A DNA stretch of 64,000 bases from Echria macrotheca. Its lineage: Eukaryota; Ascomycota; Sordariomycetes; Sordariales; Schizotheciaceae. The notes beneath the pieces were generated by a model that was not told the origin of the DNA, searched no databases, and saw only the letters and a program-made list of their open reading frames with translations. The DNA is taken from contig MU839827.1 in assembly GCA_030411725.1 (NCBI GenBank), forward strand, positions 2,108,001 through 2,172,000, written 5' to 3'. A program made the position numbers and the translations under genes. Below, one piece after another: positions 11,319 through 23,558 of the stretch. The first letter of the stretch is position 1, and every line of letters starts with the position of its first letter.

Positions 11319-12788
11319 ATGGCTGAACCCATCAGAAACAAGCGGCCTGACCCCGCCACCGCCCCGTGAGTGCTCGAGATTCACAGTGCCGCTGGTCTCC
11401 GCGGCCACCCGGTCTTGGGAGAAGATGTGTTGACACCGAGCCTAGTACCCCCCAGAACACCCCGGCTGCTAACGCCCCCATTTCATCGCACGCCCAGCAG
11501 CCCGGAGTTGCTAGCATCAAGGAAGGTTCGTCGCTCCACCTCGCGCTGTTGCTGCCCAACGGCTATGGCGCTTCACATGCTGACATTTGTTCGCGATACA
11601 GAGGATCTGGACCGTGCCGCCGCAGCTTCCATCTTTGCCCAGAACCCTCAGCTGGTTTCCCTGATCCAAGGTCGTCTTGGCGGTCTGATCGGTCGCTCCT
11701 CTGGCTACATTGAGAGCCTGCCGGCCGATGTCAAGCGCCGTGTTGCCGGCCTGAAGGGTATCCAGAAGGAGCACTCCAAGCTCGAGGCCGAGTTCCAAGA
11801 GGAGGTCCTCCAACTGGAGAAGAAGTACTTCGCCAAGTTTACTCCCCTCTATGAGCAGCGTGCCGAGATTGTGAATGGCAAGAAAGAGCCTTCTGACGAA
11901 CATGTCAAGGCTGGCGAGGAGGAACAGGACGCGGTTAAGAGTGAGGGTGAGGAGGCGGCTGCCCCCAAGGAGGAGGCTCCTCAGACCGCAGTCAAGGGTA
12001 TTCCCGAGTTCTGGCTCTCTTCCATGAAGAACCAGGTCTCACTTGCCGAGATGATCACGGACCGGGACGAGGAGGCGCTGAAGAAGCTGACCGACATCCG
12101 CATGGAGTACCTCGATAAGCCTGGTTTCCGCCTCATCTTCGAGTTTGATGAGAACGACTTCTTCACCAACAAGACCATCACGAAAACGTACTTCTACCAG
12201 AACGAGAGCGGATATGGTGGTGACTTCATCTACGACCATGCCGAGGGCGACAAGATCGAGTGGAAGCCGGGTCAGGATCTCACCGTCCGGGTCGAGCAGA
12301 AGAAGCAACGCAATAAGAGTAAGTCTCAATGAAGCGCACGTTACTGCTCCTGGCTAACCCCCCAAAGACACCAAGCAGACCCGTATCGTAAAGAAGACTG
12401 TGCCCACTGAGTCGTTCTTCAACTTTTTCTCGCCTCCGAAGGCTCCCACCGAAGATGATGACGATGCCGCGTCTGATATCGAGGAGCGTCTTGAGCTCGA
12501 CTATCAACTCGGAGAGGATATCAAGGAGAAGTTGATTCCCCGTGCGATCGATTGGTTCACTGGCGAGGCTCTTGCCTTTGAGGAGTTTGATGAGGAAGAC
12601 CTCGAGGACTTTGACGATGATGATGAGGACGACGTCGATGACGACGACGACCAAGACGAAGATGACGAGGACGAATCCGATGATGATGTAAGGCCTCTGG
12701 AAACCCTGCGTATGTGAACGAACCTAACTTTATATAGGAGGATGGATCCAAGCCCAAGCAGGAGGCTGCCGACTGCAAACAGAGTTAA
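11319..12788 (+). CDS. nap1: Nucleosome assembly protein NAP1
   Basis: Histone H2A-H2B chaperone that shuttles between cytoplasm and nucleus and also acts in septin and mitotic kinase control in yeast. Five exons (11319-11365, 11446-11525, 11602-12318, 12368-12687, 12738-12788) give 404 residues. The N-terminus is followed by the dimerisation helix with QNPQLVSLIQGRL and VAGLKGIQKEHSKLEAEFQ, then the earmuff domain with IPEFWLSSMKN and KPGFRLIFEFDENDFFTN. The acidic tail (about residues 360-390) is almost pure Asp/Glu and binds histones. After the last intron the protein ends DCKQS, a CaaX-type prenylation box discussed in the findings. The first two introns fall in the poorly conserved head; their acceptors were chosen to give TPQNTPAANAPISSHAQQ and KEEDLDRAAAASIFAQ, which match fungal NAP1. 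Assignment is very secure. Confidence 0.95.
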
Positions 12789-15415
12789 GCAATGTCTTGC
12801 TAGCTCAGGGGTGTCCAGCTTCTTTGCTTGAAGTGACACGTCCTTGGTTCTCTCTACTTTCACGTCATCGGGTCCATCGCTATATTCCGCGGCATCGAAG
12901 TACGCTTCAGTTTGGAAGAAACGGAGGAGGCGTACGGTTGTTGATGGGTGGGGGATGGGTTGATAGATCATAATTCGCAACCAGTCGACGAGGATCTCCG
13001 GAGAGTTTGCTTTTCAGTACCCTATGTTCTGTATCCTTTGGTCGCCAGTTAGCCGACAAGCACAGCACACGGATGATTTCCGGGGGGACGCAGCATAGAC
13101 GGTGATTCATAAAAAGGGATCTGGTTTACCGGGGACAAGTGTCCTGCTCGCGTGTAAGGTATGCTGGAAGGGGGCGAGTGCTGGGGAGGCTCAAGGCGTG
13201 GCTTGACTAGGAATTCCGCGGTATGCACCATGTGTTTAATGGAACCTACTTCATAAAGAACTGACTGGACAATGCCCCACTGCGAATCATGGTGAAGTCC
13301 CGAACTAACCTGGCCGGATACAGTTGCGGCCTCGTGTGCCCGGTATGATGCATCAGTATCTAACATCTCTGTGTTGACGTCCGGATTCCTGGTAATCAGG
13401 CATCATCAAGAGTTTTGTGGCGATAGAATGGGATGTTGTGTGGCGATGGTTAGTTAGACACTGGACAGTGATCCGCAAGATGTTGCTGGTGATAAGGATA
13501 TCAAACTGTGGAAGTGACTTAAAAAGTACTTGAGGGAATGAGTTTGGAGCAATTGGAAACCTCAACCCGACACAGCAGCACCAGTCAAACAGTTCCCAAG
13601 GCCAAGGAATACCTGACATGAACAAATTTCCAGAAGCAAATCGTCAATGAGTTGTTAACATGGTTTATATTAGTGCTTGGTATGATGTAGAATCTCAAAG
13701 AGGCGGCCTTTCTCCTGGGCCCATGCATCCGAAACGCCCAGGATTTCCGCCGGGCTGATCGCCTTCAGGGGGAAACATGTTTCCTGTTCCCTTGACCTAT
13801 ACGCCTTTCATGTGAGAAACCCGGCTGGCCTCTCGTCTTCTATTTTGGATCCTGCGACGCGGATATTTAATCACCGATTTGTCGCGAGAACGCGATAACG
13901 CGGCATGAGAGCTCGCTCTCTGCAGACCTCTGAGGCTACACAGAGTGAATGTTGATACGTACACCACGCTATCAACCTGACAAAGCCGAAGCGGGCTTAG
14001 TTGAGGTGAGTTCCACAAACCCCTGATATGCCAGATTGCGGCTGGGTATGGCGTACATGGAACATTTTTGGGGGCCTTTTCTCAGGCTCAAATGCCTGGA
14101 GAAACTCCCATCGCTGACCTTGATTTCGCACCCGGTCGGCTCTGGCTGGAGTACGCAAAACCCGCTGAATACTTGCCCGTTGGAAATAACCAAGGCCGGT
14201 TATTACAGAGCTGTTTCGCAAGCATGCGAGACGGCCAGCGCGGAAAGGATGTCGCAGGAGCGTGGGCTTCAAATTCCCAATGCCCAAAGTCTCCGCATGG
14301 TTGGGGAAACAGACATGGCCCCACACTGCTGGGCGGTGACGACCCCTGCAGGAGAGCCCTGAGTCCTGCCGCGGATCGTTTGCTGAAGATTGGCGGCCAA
14401 GCAGAAAATCGAAACTCCCTTTTCGGTCTCGATTGTTTTGCGACCCGACACAGGCAGTTGTAGCTAGCATGTGGTCTAGCGGACAGTTGCAAAACCTGGG
14501 CAGCGGTATGTGTCTGCATATTGTACATCATGTCGCTGGAAGTCTACATCATACTTGCCGATTCACTGCAACATGTTGAACTCAGGGGCCAGCCAGCGCC
14601 ATGATCCCGGGGCGGTGGAAACTGCAACACTGTCGCTAGCCTGAGAGGGAAGTTGATTGATGGATATGAATCGCCAGGCATTCACTGCAACCCTTTCTCT
14701 CCCTGGCCACCTCAGGTTCTTTGTCCCGGTACCGGTCAGGCCAGTTTTTGGTCCCAAAGGTCTTCCAGAAAGGCCGGAGAGTGCTGCCAGCTGTGAATTG
14801 TCAAAAAGGTTATTATTTTGGTTAGCACCTTTCGATTTGGGGGCCACCCGTTGACATATGTTGCCGTCCGTGCATTGGCTCCTGTCGCGCTGATGCGATG
14901 CTGTCTGCTGTTCTGGCGGCTGGCTGTCGACCCATGTCCCCCATGCCCATGCACCTATTTTTTTCCCAGCCCCTAAACTCTAAGCACTGGCTCCCGACAT
15001 TTTTACTGCATCCACGTTGGCTCGCCGCCGTACCGCTCCCGTCGCTTCCCTGCGAAACAAACACGCTGCGCTCACGCGTCTCCGGTACCTTTATCCGTTT
15101 CTCGACCTGGCCGACGCCATCGATCACGGCTCCCATCTTCATCCTCCCCTCCGTCCGCACCCCCAGCGGCCGACAACACGGAGCCGCACATTGTTTTGTG
15201 AATGTCTCGCCAGCGTCTAGGGTCTCCGCCTCGTCGACCTGTTTGCAAGACTTCCCGGGCTGCTTGACTGCCAGCATCCACATTTGCTCTTCGCACCAGC
15301 GAACTCCAGTCCCGTTAGGTTTGGCTTTTGAAGCCACGCACGATTCCGAAGCACCTACCCGTTCCCCGATTTCGCTCCCAAGAGGCCGCTGCGGCCGCTG
15401 TCGCAAACGCTTCCA
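12789..15415. other. 2.6 kb gene-poor interval between nap1 and the myosin V gene
   Basis: No frame here carries recognisable domains or plausible exon chains. The first part should be nap1 3' UTR. The last 500 bases (about 14900-15415) are C/T-rich and read as the promoter and long 5' leader of the myosin gene. An open minus-strand frame of about 190 codons at 14822-15406 is best explained as chance in this biased leader. No repeat or RNA gene seen. Confidence 0.5.
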
Positions 15416-18400
15416 ATGTCAGAAAGCTATGATGTCGGGACGAGAGCGTGGCAGCCCGACCCGACCGAGGGCTGGGTTGCCTCCGAAGTCGTGAAGAAGA
15501 CCGTCGACGGCTCCAAAGTCACGCTCATTTTCGAGTTAGAAAATGGCGAGGTAGGAAAACTTACTCGGGAAAAGCGTTCGGATCCAGGTCAAGATGGCTG
15601 ACGCAGATATTCTGCCCATAGACCAAGAAGCTCGAGGTCTCCCAGGAGGACCTGCAGTCCGGCAATGCTGCATCACTTCCACCGCTGATGAATCCCACGA
15701 TGCTTGAAGCAAGCGACGACCTGACCAACCTGTCCCATCTCAACGAGCCTGCCGGTAATACATCTCGATAGTGCTTCCCGGGCTAGCTGCTGACCATACC
15801 TTCCCGAACAGTTCTGCAGGCTATCCGCCTTCGATATGCGCAGAAGGAGATCTACACATATTCGGGTATAGTATTAATAGCGACCAACCCGTTCGCTCGT
15901 GTAGATTCACTCTATGTGCCCGGGATGGTTCAGGTGTACGCCGGCAAGCAAAGGGCTACTCAGGCACCCCATTTGTTCGCCATTGCCGAGGAAGCATTCA
16001 TGTATGGTTGGACGAGGGACCGCTGCCAGCTCGTAGCTAACCAGGAAACAGGGACATGCTGCGCGACAACAAGAACCAGACGATTGTCGTATCCGGCGAG
16101 TCGGGTGCTGGCAAGACTGTCAGTGCCAAGTACATCATGCGATACTTTGCTACAAGAGAAGCGCCTCAGAAGTCCGGTTCGCGGGTGAAGAAGGGGCCAG
16201 AGGCCATGAGCAAGACGGAGGAAGCCATCCTGGCGACGAATCCCATCATGGAAGCCTTTGGCAACGCAAAGACAACGAGGAACGACAACTCATCCCGTTT
16301 CGGCAAGTACATCGAGATCATGTTCGACAAGGATACCAACATCATTGGCGCAAGGATCAGGACCTACCTGCTGGAGCGGTCAAGACTGGTATTCCAGCCT
16401 CTCAAGGAACGGAATTACCACATCTTTTACCAGCTGGTTGCGGGTGTAACGGACAGGGAACGCCAGGAACTTGGCCTGTTGCCCATCGAACAGTTCGAGT
16501 ACTTGAACCAGGGCAACACGCCGACAATCGACGGTGTGGACGACAAGGCCGAGTTCAACGCTACCAAGCAGTCGCTGAAGACGATCGGCGTTAGCGACGC
16601 CCAGCAGAGCGAGATATTCAAACTCCTCGCCGGTCTGCTGCACCTTGGCAACGTTAAGATCGGTGCATCTCGGACGGAAAGTGTGCTGGCGGCGAGCGAG
16701 CCGTCGCTTGTGAAGGCTTGCGCGATCTTGGGCATCGACGCGACCGAATTCTCCAAATGGATTGTGAAGAAGCAGCTCATCACTAGAGGTGAAAAGATCA
16801 CGTCAAACTTGTCACAAGCGCAGGCTATAGTCGTCCGGGATTCCGTTGCCAAGTTCATTTACTCTAGCCTGTTCGACTGGCTCGTCGAAATCATCAACCG
16901 CAGTCTTGCCACGGAAGATGTTCTGAATCGGGTCAGCTCATTCATCGGTGTTCTGGATATCTACGGCTTCGAGCACTTCGCCAAGAACTCGTTCGAGCAG
17001 TTTTGCATCAACTATGCCAACGAGAAGCTCCAGCAAGAATTCAACCAGCACGTCTTCAAGCTCGAACAGGAAGAGTACCTGAGGGAACAGATCGACTGGA
17101 CTTTTATCGACTTTGCGGACAACCAGCCGTGTATCGACCTGATCGAGGGGAAACTGGGTATCCTTTCCCTTCTGGACGAGGAGTCGAGGCTGCCGATGGG
17201 CTCCGACGAGCAGTTTGTCACCAAGCTGCATCACAACTACGCCGCCGACAAAAACAAGTTCTACAAGAAACCAAGGTTCGGCAAGTCAGCATTTACCGTC
17301 TGCCACTATGCAATCGACGTTACGTATGAGTCGGATGGTTTCATAGAAAAGAATCGTGATACGGTTCCAGACGAACACATGGCGGTGCTCCGTGCTTCCA
17401 CCAACAAATTCCTCGGATCCGTGTTGGTGGCTGCGGCGTCGGTGCGGGAGAAGGATGTCGCCGCGGCTAGCTCTAATGCGGTTAAGCCTGCGGCTGGCAG
17501 GAGAATAGGAGTCGCCGTCAACCGCAAGCCTACCCTCGGTGGAATCTTCAAGTCATCGCTCATTGAGCTTATGCACACGATCAACAGCACCGATGTCCAC
17601 TACATCCGGTGTATCAAGCCCAACGAGGCGAAGGAAGCATGGAAGTTCGAAGGCCCCATGGTCCTGAGCCAGCTCCGCGCTTGCGGTGTCCTCGAGACTG
17701 TCCGCATCAGCTGTGCAGGATACCCTACGCGGTGGACGTACGAGGAATTCGCCCTTCGATATTATATGCTGGTACCTTCGGCGCAGTGGACCTCGGAGAT
17801 AAGGCAGATGGCCAATGCTATTCTAACAAAGGCACTCGGCTCAGGAAGCGCTGCGAAGGGACTCGACAAGTACCAACTGGGTCTGACCAAGATCTTCTTC
17901 CGGGCCGGTATGCTGGCATTCCTCGAGAACCTGAGGACAAATAGGCTCAATGACTGCGCCATCATGATCCAGAAGAATCTGCGGGCCAAGTACTACCGTA
18001 AAAGGTATCTCCAAGCCCGCGATTCCATCGTCGGGTTCCAGGCAGCGGCGCGCGCCTACAAGGCCCGTAAGCAGGCCATGGAACTGCGGACGCTAAAGGC
18101 GGCCACTACCATCCAGAGGGTCTGGCGTGGCCAGAAACAGAGGAAGCAGTTCTTGCGCATCAGGAACGACGTCATCCTCGCCCAGGCGGTCATGAAGGGC
18201 TTCCTGCGGCGGAAGGAGATCATGGAAACCAGAGTCGGAAACGCCGCCCTCATCATTCAACGGAATTGGCGTTCGAGGAGTCAGCTCCGCTCCTGGAGGG
18301 AATACAGGAGGAAGATCGTCATCATCCAGAGTCTGTGGCGCGGCAGGTCGGCTCGCAAGGAGTACAAGGTCATCCGCGCCGAGGCACGCGATCTCAAGCA

Positions 18401-20515
18401 GATCTCGTACAAGCTGGAGAACAAGGTCGTCGAGCTTACACAGTCTTTGGGTACTATGAAGGCGCAGAACAAGGAGCTCAAGACGCAAGTCGACAACTAC
18501 GAGGGACAGGTGACGATCTGGAGGAACCGCCACAACGCGCTGGAGGCCAGGACAAAGGAGCTGCAGACCGAGGCCAACCAAGCGGGTATCGCGGCCGCGC
18601 GCCTCGAAGCCATGGAAGCCGAGATGAAGAAGCTGCAAGCGAGCTTCGACGAGTCGTCGGCCAATGTCAAGAGAATGCAGGAGGAGGAGCGGGCGCTGCG
18701 GGATTCGCTCCGCGCGACCAGCACAGAGCTCGAAGCCGCCCGACAGGAGAGCCTCAAGCACGAGACCGAGAAGAGTATGCTCCGCCAGCAGCTGGCCGAG
18801 CTTCAAGAAGCGTTGGAGCTGGCCAAGAGGAACGCGCCGATCAATGGAGAGCTTATCAACGGCAATGGGCCCGTCCCGGCTGCTCCGGTTGGTCTCATCA
18901 ACCTTGTGTCGTCTAAGAAGCCCAAGAGACGGAGCGCAGGTGCCGAGCCACGCGAGATGGATAGGTACAGCATGGCTTACAACCCCCGCCCCGTCTCGAT
19001 GGCCATTCCCGGCCTGAACCGGCAGACCACGTTGTCAGGTTCCACCTTCATTCCCGGTGTCGATAACATCGAGATGGAGCTCGAGTCGCTCCTCGCCGAC
19101 GAGGAAGGCCTCAACGAGGAGGTCACCATGGGCCTCATCCGCAATCTCAAAATCCCCTCGCCGGCCACGAACCCACCTCCTTCGGACAAGGAAGTGCTCT
19201 TCCCCTCGTATCTTATTAACCTGGTGACGTCGGAGATGTGGAACAACGGTTTCGTCAAGGAGTCGGAGCGGTTCCTCGCCAATGTCATGCAGTCGATCCA
19301 GCAAGAGGTCATGCAGCACGATGGCGACGAGGCTATCAACCCCGGCGCCTTCTGGCTCTCCAACGTGCATGAGATGCTCTCCTTCGTCTTCCTGGCGGAG
19401 GATTGGTACGAGGCCCAGAAGACGGACAATTACGAGTATGACCGTCTGCTGGAGATTGTCAAGCACGACCTCGAGAGTTTGGAGTTCAACATCTATCACA
19501 CTTGGATGAAGGTGCTCAAGAAGAAGCTCCAGAAGATGATCATTCCTGCCATCATCGAGTCGCAGTCTCTGCCGGGCTTCGTCACGAATGAAAATAACAG
19601 GTTCCTTGGCAAGCTCCTGCAGGGCAATTCGCAACCGGCCTACAGCATGGACAACCTGCTGTCGCTCCTCAACAGCGTCTTCCGTGCGATGAAGGCTTAC
19701 TACCTCGAGGACTCCATCATCACACAGACCATCACCGAGCTGCTTCGGCTCGTCGGCGTCACCGCCTTCAACGACCTGCTCATGCGCCGCAACTTCCTCT
19801 CGTGGAAGCGCGGGTTGCAGATCAACTACAACATCACCCGGATCGAGGAGTGGTGCAAGAGCCACGACATGCCCGAAGGCACTCTTCAGCTTGAGCATCT
19901 GATGGTCAGCAGCTTCCCCCCCTGTAATGTGTATATCTCTACTGATACTTGAGCAGCAAGCAACCAAGCTCCTACAACTTAAGAAGGCGACGCTCAATGA
20001 CATTGAGATTATTCAGGACATCTGCTGGATGTATGTTGGCCCGGGCGGAGTCTTGATTAGTAGCTAACATCTCCCAGGCTGTCACCCAATCAGATCCAGA
20101 AACTTCTGAACCAGTATCTCGTGGCCGACTATGAGCAGCCCATCAACGGGGAAATCATGAAGGCCGTAGCTTCCAGAGTGACCGAAAAGAGCGACGTTCT
20201 CCTGCTCCAGGCTGTCGATATGGATGACAGCGGGCCGTATGAGATCGCGGAGCCCAGAGTCATCACCGCGCTGGAGACCTATACACCATCCTGTACGTGA
20301 AACCACGGTGCTGCGTGGGCCATTATACTGACATATTTGTTATAGGGCTCCAAACGCCGAGGCTGAAGCGCCTGGCGGAGATCGTGTCGGCACAGGCCAT
20401 TGCTCAACAAGAGAAGTTGGAGTTTGGCTCGCAAGGCGGTGACTTTGACAACCACAGCATGAACGACTTGACCGAAGTGGACGAGGGCCCGGAGACTATC
20501 TCAGCGAGTGCCTAG
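15416..20515 (+). CDS. myo2: Class V myosin heavy chain
   Basis: Actin-based motor that carries secretory vesicles, vacuole and other cargo to the hyphal tip. Seven exons (15416-15550, 15622-15754, 15812-16001, 16052-19904, 19957-20030, 20078-20292, 20346-20515) give 1589 residues. The order is standard: SH3-like start (DVGTRAWQPDPTEGWVASEV), motor with P-loop GESGAGKT, switch I NDNSSRFGKY, switch II DIYGFE and the actin-contact string NSTDVHYIRCIKPNEAK, then about six IQ motifs (first IMIQKNLRAKYYRKRY), a coiled coil, and a globular DIL cargo-binding tail ending near LLNQYLVADYEQPI. Length and layout fit yeast Myo2 and filamentous MyoE. The acceptors were fixed by the known protein string EEAFMDMLRDNKNQ. 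Assignment is firm; the symbol follows the yeast name. Confidence 0.95.
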
Positions 20516-21270
20516 GTGGCTTCTCACCCACGGGCATGTCTCCCTGGTCAAAGTCCAAGATCTATATTGCTCGGTCCCTGGAGGAACAGCAACCCCGGTG
20601 GCCGGCGAACCGTGACGCCACCGAGCGACGGCAATAACGAGGCCACCGGCAGTGAATCGTTATTGCCCGTATTCGAAGCATGACGGTGTTATATTCAATT
20701 CTGACGGTTATAGACCTTGGTGCCGTCGGACTCTCAGGCAACGGGGTTTCCTGCACTTAGCGGGGTTGACGAACAAGATGTGGCGTCAAGTCGGCTGGGT
20801 TGGCGTCATTAGAAAAGGGAAAAGAATTGACGACGCCAGGAGATGTAATCAAAGGCTGCAATGGTGCCAACGGGGCTTTGGACGACGCATTGTACGAGTT
20901 GGGAAATTGGAGCTGAGTGTAACAGCTAGCTGTGTAAAAGTAACCCACATTTGTGTGCTGCTCTAAAGAATAGCAATATGGTAGTGGGAGAGATGGCAGA
21001 CTAGATGAATGGGAAATGGTTGGGATGTTTTTCATGTGATACCTCAGATCAATACGTTTCTTGTGGTGAAGAAATTTTGGTCGGCTCGGCAGTAGTTTTG
21101 GGCTCGGTTTGGAAAATATTTTCTGGGGCCAAACTTGCACACGCTCAACCCCCGTTTCATTCACATTTGATACAACTCAACTCAACTCCTTTTTCTCTCC
21201 AGACAACTCAGTTTTTTCCCTTTTCTCAATCATATTTCACTTTTTTACCCTGAAGCTAAGAAACAAGAGG
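20516..21270. promoter_or_regulatory. Myosin 3' region and promoter of the Fap7/AK6 gene
   Basis: About 755 bases between two plus-strand genes. The last 120 bases before the next start are T/C-rich (TTTTTCTCTCC, TTTTTTCCCTTTTCTC), typical of a fungal core promoter and transcription start region. The left part should hold the myosin V terminator. No extra gene was seen. Confidence 0.5.
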
Positions 21271-21979
21271 ATGTCGCGCTCGGCACCCAACATCATCATC
21301 ACGGGCACGCCCGGCGTGGGCAAGACGAGCCACTGCGAGCAGCTGGCCGAGCGCACGGGGCTCAAGCACATCTCGGTCAACCAGGTGGTCAAGGAGAAGG
21401 AGTGTCACGAGGGGTGGGATGAGGAGTTTCAGAGCTGGATTGTGGATGAGGACAAGGTAATTTTTTTTTTCGTCCTTTTTCCTGTTGGAGAGTCAGTCAG
21501 TATGAGTATGAGTCGAGGGAGTTGCAGCTTTGGTTACTAATGTTTGTGGCGAGTATTACAGTTGCTAGATGCCATCGAGGACGAGGTCAAGCGGGGCGGG
21601 TGCATAATAGACTGGCATGCTTGCGACCTTTTTCCCAAGAGCTGGATTGATTTGGTTGTGGTGCTGCGTGTTGATACCGAGACGCTTTATGATCGGTTGA
21701 CGGAGAGGTTTGTTTTTCCGGCTCTTTTGTGAATGGGGTGAGGATGTGGTGTGTGGTGTGCTGATAGAGATTAAAAACAGGAAATATCCAGAGGTCAAGA
21801 TGCAGGAGAATATCGACTCGGAGATCATGGAGGTTCTCCTGCAAGAAGCCCGCGATGCGTACGACGAGGAGATTGTGGTCGAGTTGCAGAGCAACACGGC
21901 TGAGCAGCTCGATACGAATCTGGATCGGATTGAGGCGTGGATCGGGCAGTGGAAGGAGAATAATGGGGTTTCTACGTGA
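21271..21979 (+). CDS. fap7: Adenylate kinase isoenzyme 6 / Fap7-like ribosome maturation factor
   Basis: Small nuclear NTPase required in yeast for the last step of 18S rRNA maturation, where it works with uS11; it also has adenylate kinase activity. Three exons (21271-21456, 21562-21707, 21781-21979) give 176 residues. The P-loop is GTPGVGKTSH near residue 10. The Walker-B-like string IIDWHACDLFP matches the family DYHxCDFFP motif, and DRLTERKY (spanning the second intron) is the lid region. The length is usual for the family (about 170-190). The first intron begins GTAATTTTTT; the second has the less common donor GTTTGT. The ATG is chosen because upstream in-frame codons lie in a T-rich promoter stretch. 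Secure assignment. Confidence 0.92.
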
Positions 21980-22431
21980 TTCCTTATCTCATTACTATGT
22001 CTTCTGGGAAAGAATGGATCATCGGGGGGGTCTTGGTGGCTAGGTACGGCGGGTGATGGGATGGTGTTGCTTGGGTTGGGCTGGCAAGCTGGGGTCGGGT
22101 CACTTGGGGATGGAGGGGAGCGGAATGGAATAGAGAAAAAAGAACGGACGGAGAACTTTGTTAAATGACGCGAGAAAACGAACCATCAGTAGTTCCCTTT
22201 CGTTCAACAGGTATCAACAGGTACCGTAAGAGATAAATCAACACTTAACCGTAGTCTCATGGCCATAGATGCTTGCTGTGAGTATGCAGTAAAAGGGGTG
22301 TTATGACATCAGTGCAATACTGCCCCTCAACCCCACGATCTCTATCAAACTCAATCCCACCACCACCCACCACGACAACCCCCAAATCCAAACCTCACTT
22401 GGAGATATAAACAAGAAAAGGGATAGACACA
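21980..22431. promoter_or_regulatory. Interval between fap7 and the ITPase gene
   Basis: About 450 bases holding the fap7 3' UTR and, on the right, a C-rich leader (CCCACCACCACCCACC near 22360) ahead of the ITPase start. Nothing else was seen. Confidence 0.45.
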
Positions 22432-23307
22432 ATGACTACCCCCACAGCCGCCCGACACATAGTCAACTTCATCACCGGCAACAAGAACAAGCTCTCCGAG
22501 GTCAAAGCCATCCTCGAGCCAGCCATCCAAGTCGACAGCCAAACCCTCGACCTGATCGAGATCCAGGGCACGCTCGAGCAAGTGACGCTAGACAAGTGTC
22601 GACGGGCGGCCGATTTGGTATTTTTTTTTTTTTTTGGTTTCCTTCTCTCTATCCCCCACATTTCCCTTCCTCTCTAACCTATTTCCCCCCCCAAAAAAGA
22701 TCGAAGGACCAGTCCTAGTCGAAGACACCTGTCTCTGCTTCAACGCGCTCAATGGACTACCCGGACCATACATGTATGTACATACCTAACCCCTACTTAT
22801 TTACTTAGTAGGATTTATATATTGTATATATACTAACCAACACGACAAAAAAAAAAGAAAATGGTTCCTAGACTCCATAGGCCACGACGGGCTCAACAAC
22901 CTCCTCGCCGCCTACGAGGATAAATCCGCAAAGGCCGTGTGCACGTTTGCCTACTCGCCCGGTCCGGGCCACGAGCCGATTCTGTTCCAGGGGGTTACCG
23001 ACGGCAAGATTGTGCCTCCGAGAGGACCTACTAACTTTGGTGAGTTTCCCCTTTATCAGGGAACAACACCTGGAGCTGGGCTTGGCTGACTTTTGTGTGT
23101 GCACAGGGTGGGATCCTATATTCGAGTATGATGGCAAAACGTAGGTGTCCCTGCTCCCATTTTTGTCGTACATATATATATTTTACTGACCACACACCAC
23201 CGTAAAGCTACGCCGAGATGGACAAGGCAGAGAAGAACAAGATATCCCACCGCGGACGGGCTCTCGAGAAACTGCAGGCTTGGTTTGCAAAGGAAATGAC
23301 TTCATAG
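22432..23307 (+). CDS. ham1: Inosine triphosphate pyrophosphatase (HAM1/ITPA)
   Basis: Hydrolyses ITP, dITP and XTP to the monophosphate, keeping non-canonical purines out of DNA and RNA; cytosolic. Five exons join to about 190 residues. The N-terminal substrate loop FITGNKNKLSEV, the strand LIEIQGT, the metal-binding EDTCLCFNALNGLPGPYIKWF, the SHR-type end KISHRGRALEKL and FGWDPIFEYDG are all present and collinear with human ITPA and yeast Ham1. Introns are short and some lie next to homopolymer runs: the first follows RAADL and begins GTATTTTTTTT, and the second ends in a run of A before AAG. The exon with SIGHDGLNNLLAAYEDKSA is bounded by that acceptor and a donor after PTNFG. Secure assignment; small uncertainty in one acceptor. 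Confidence 0.93.
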
Positions 23308-23558
23308 TTGTCTATATCCCACGCTTAGCAAACGACACAAGATGCTGCTACGCATTACGCTGCTTCCATGTAGACATAATATCAACCGCTCATGCCCCGA
23401 CACAAATCGGTCGCTGTTCTGTGGATTCCAAACTTCGCCGGACCTCCCAACCCTAACTGGCCGCCGGTAATGGTGGGAAACCACCCACGGGCTCTCTTAG
23501 TCTACCCTTTCATAAGCAAGCCGCCGCCGACAAGGGATGGATACTTTTGAGAATAAAC

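Noticed and set aside
12504..12980. Minus-strand frame with long serine runs
   Set aside because: The Ser runs are the antisense of the Asp/Glu-rich NAP1 tail (GAC/GAT read backwards).
14822..15406. Minus-strand frame of about 190 codons before the myosin start
   Set aside because: It covers the C/T-rich leader of the myosin gene; composition explains the lack of stops and the product has no recognisable features.
19035..20003. Long open minus-strand frame (about 320 codons) opposite the myosin V tail
   Set aside because: It is the mirror of a strongly coding exon with biased third positions; no splice sites, domains or start context support it.
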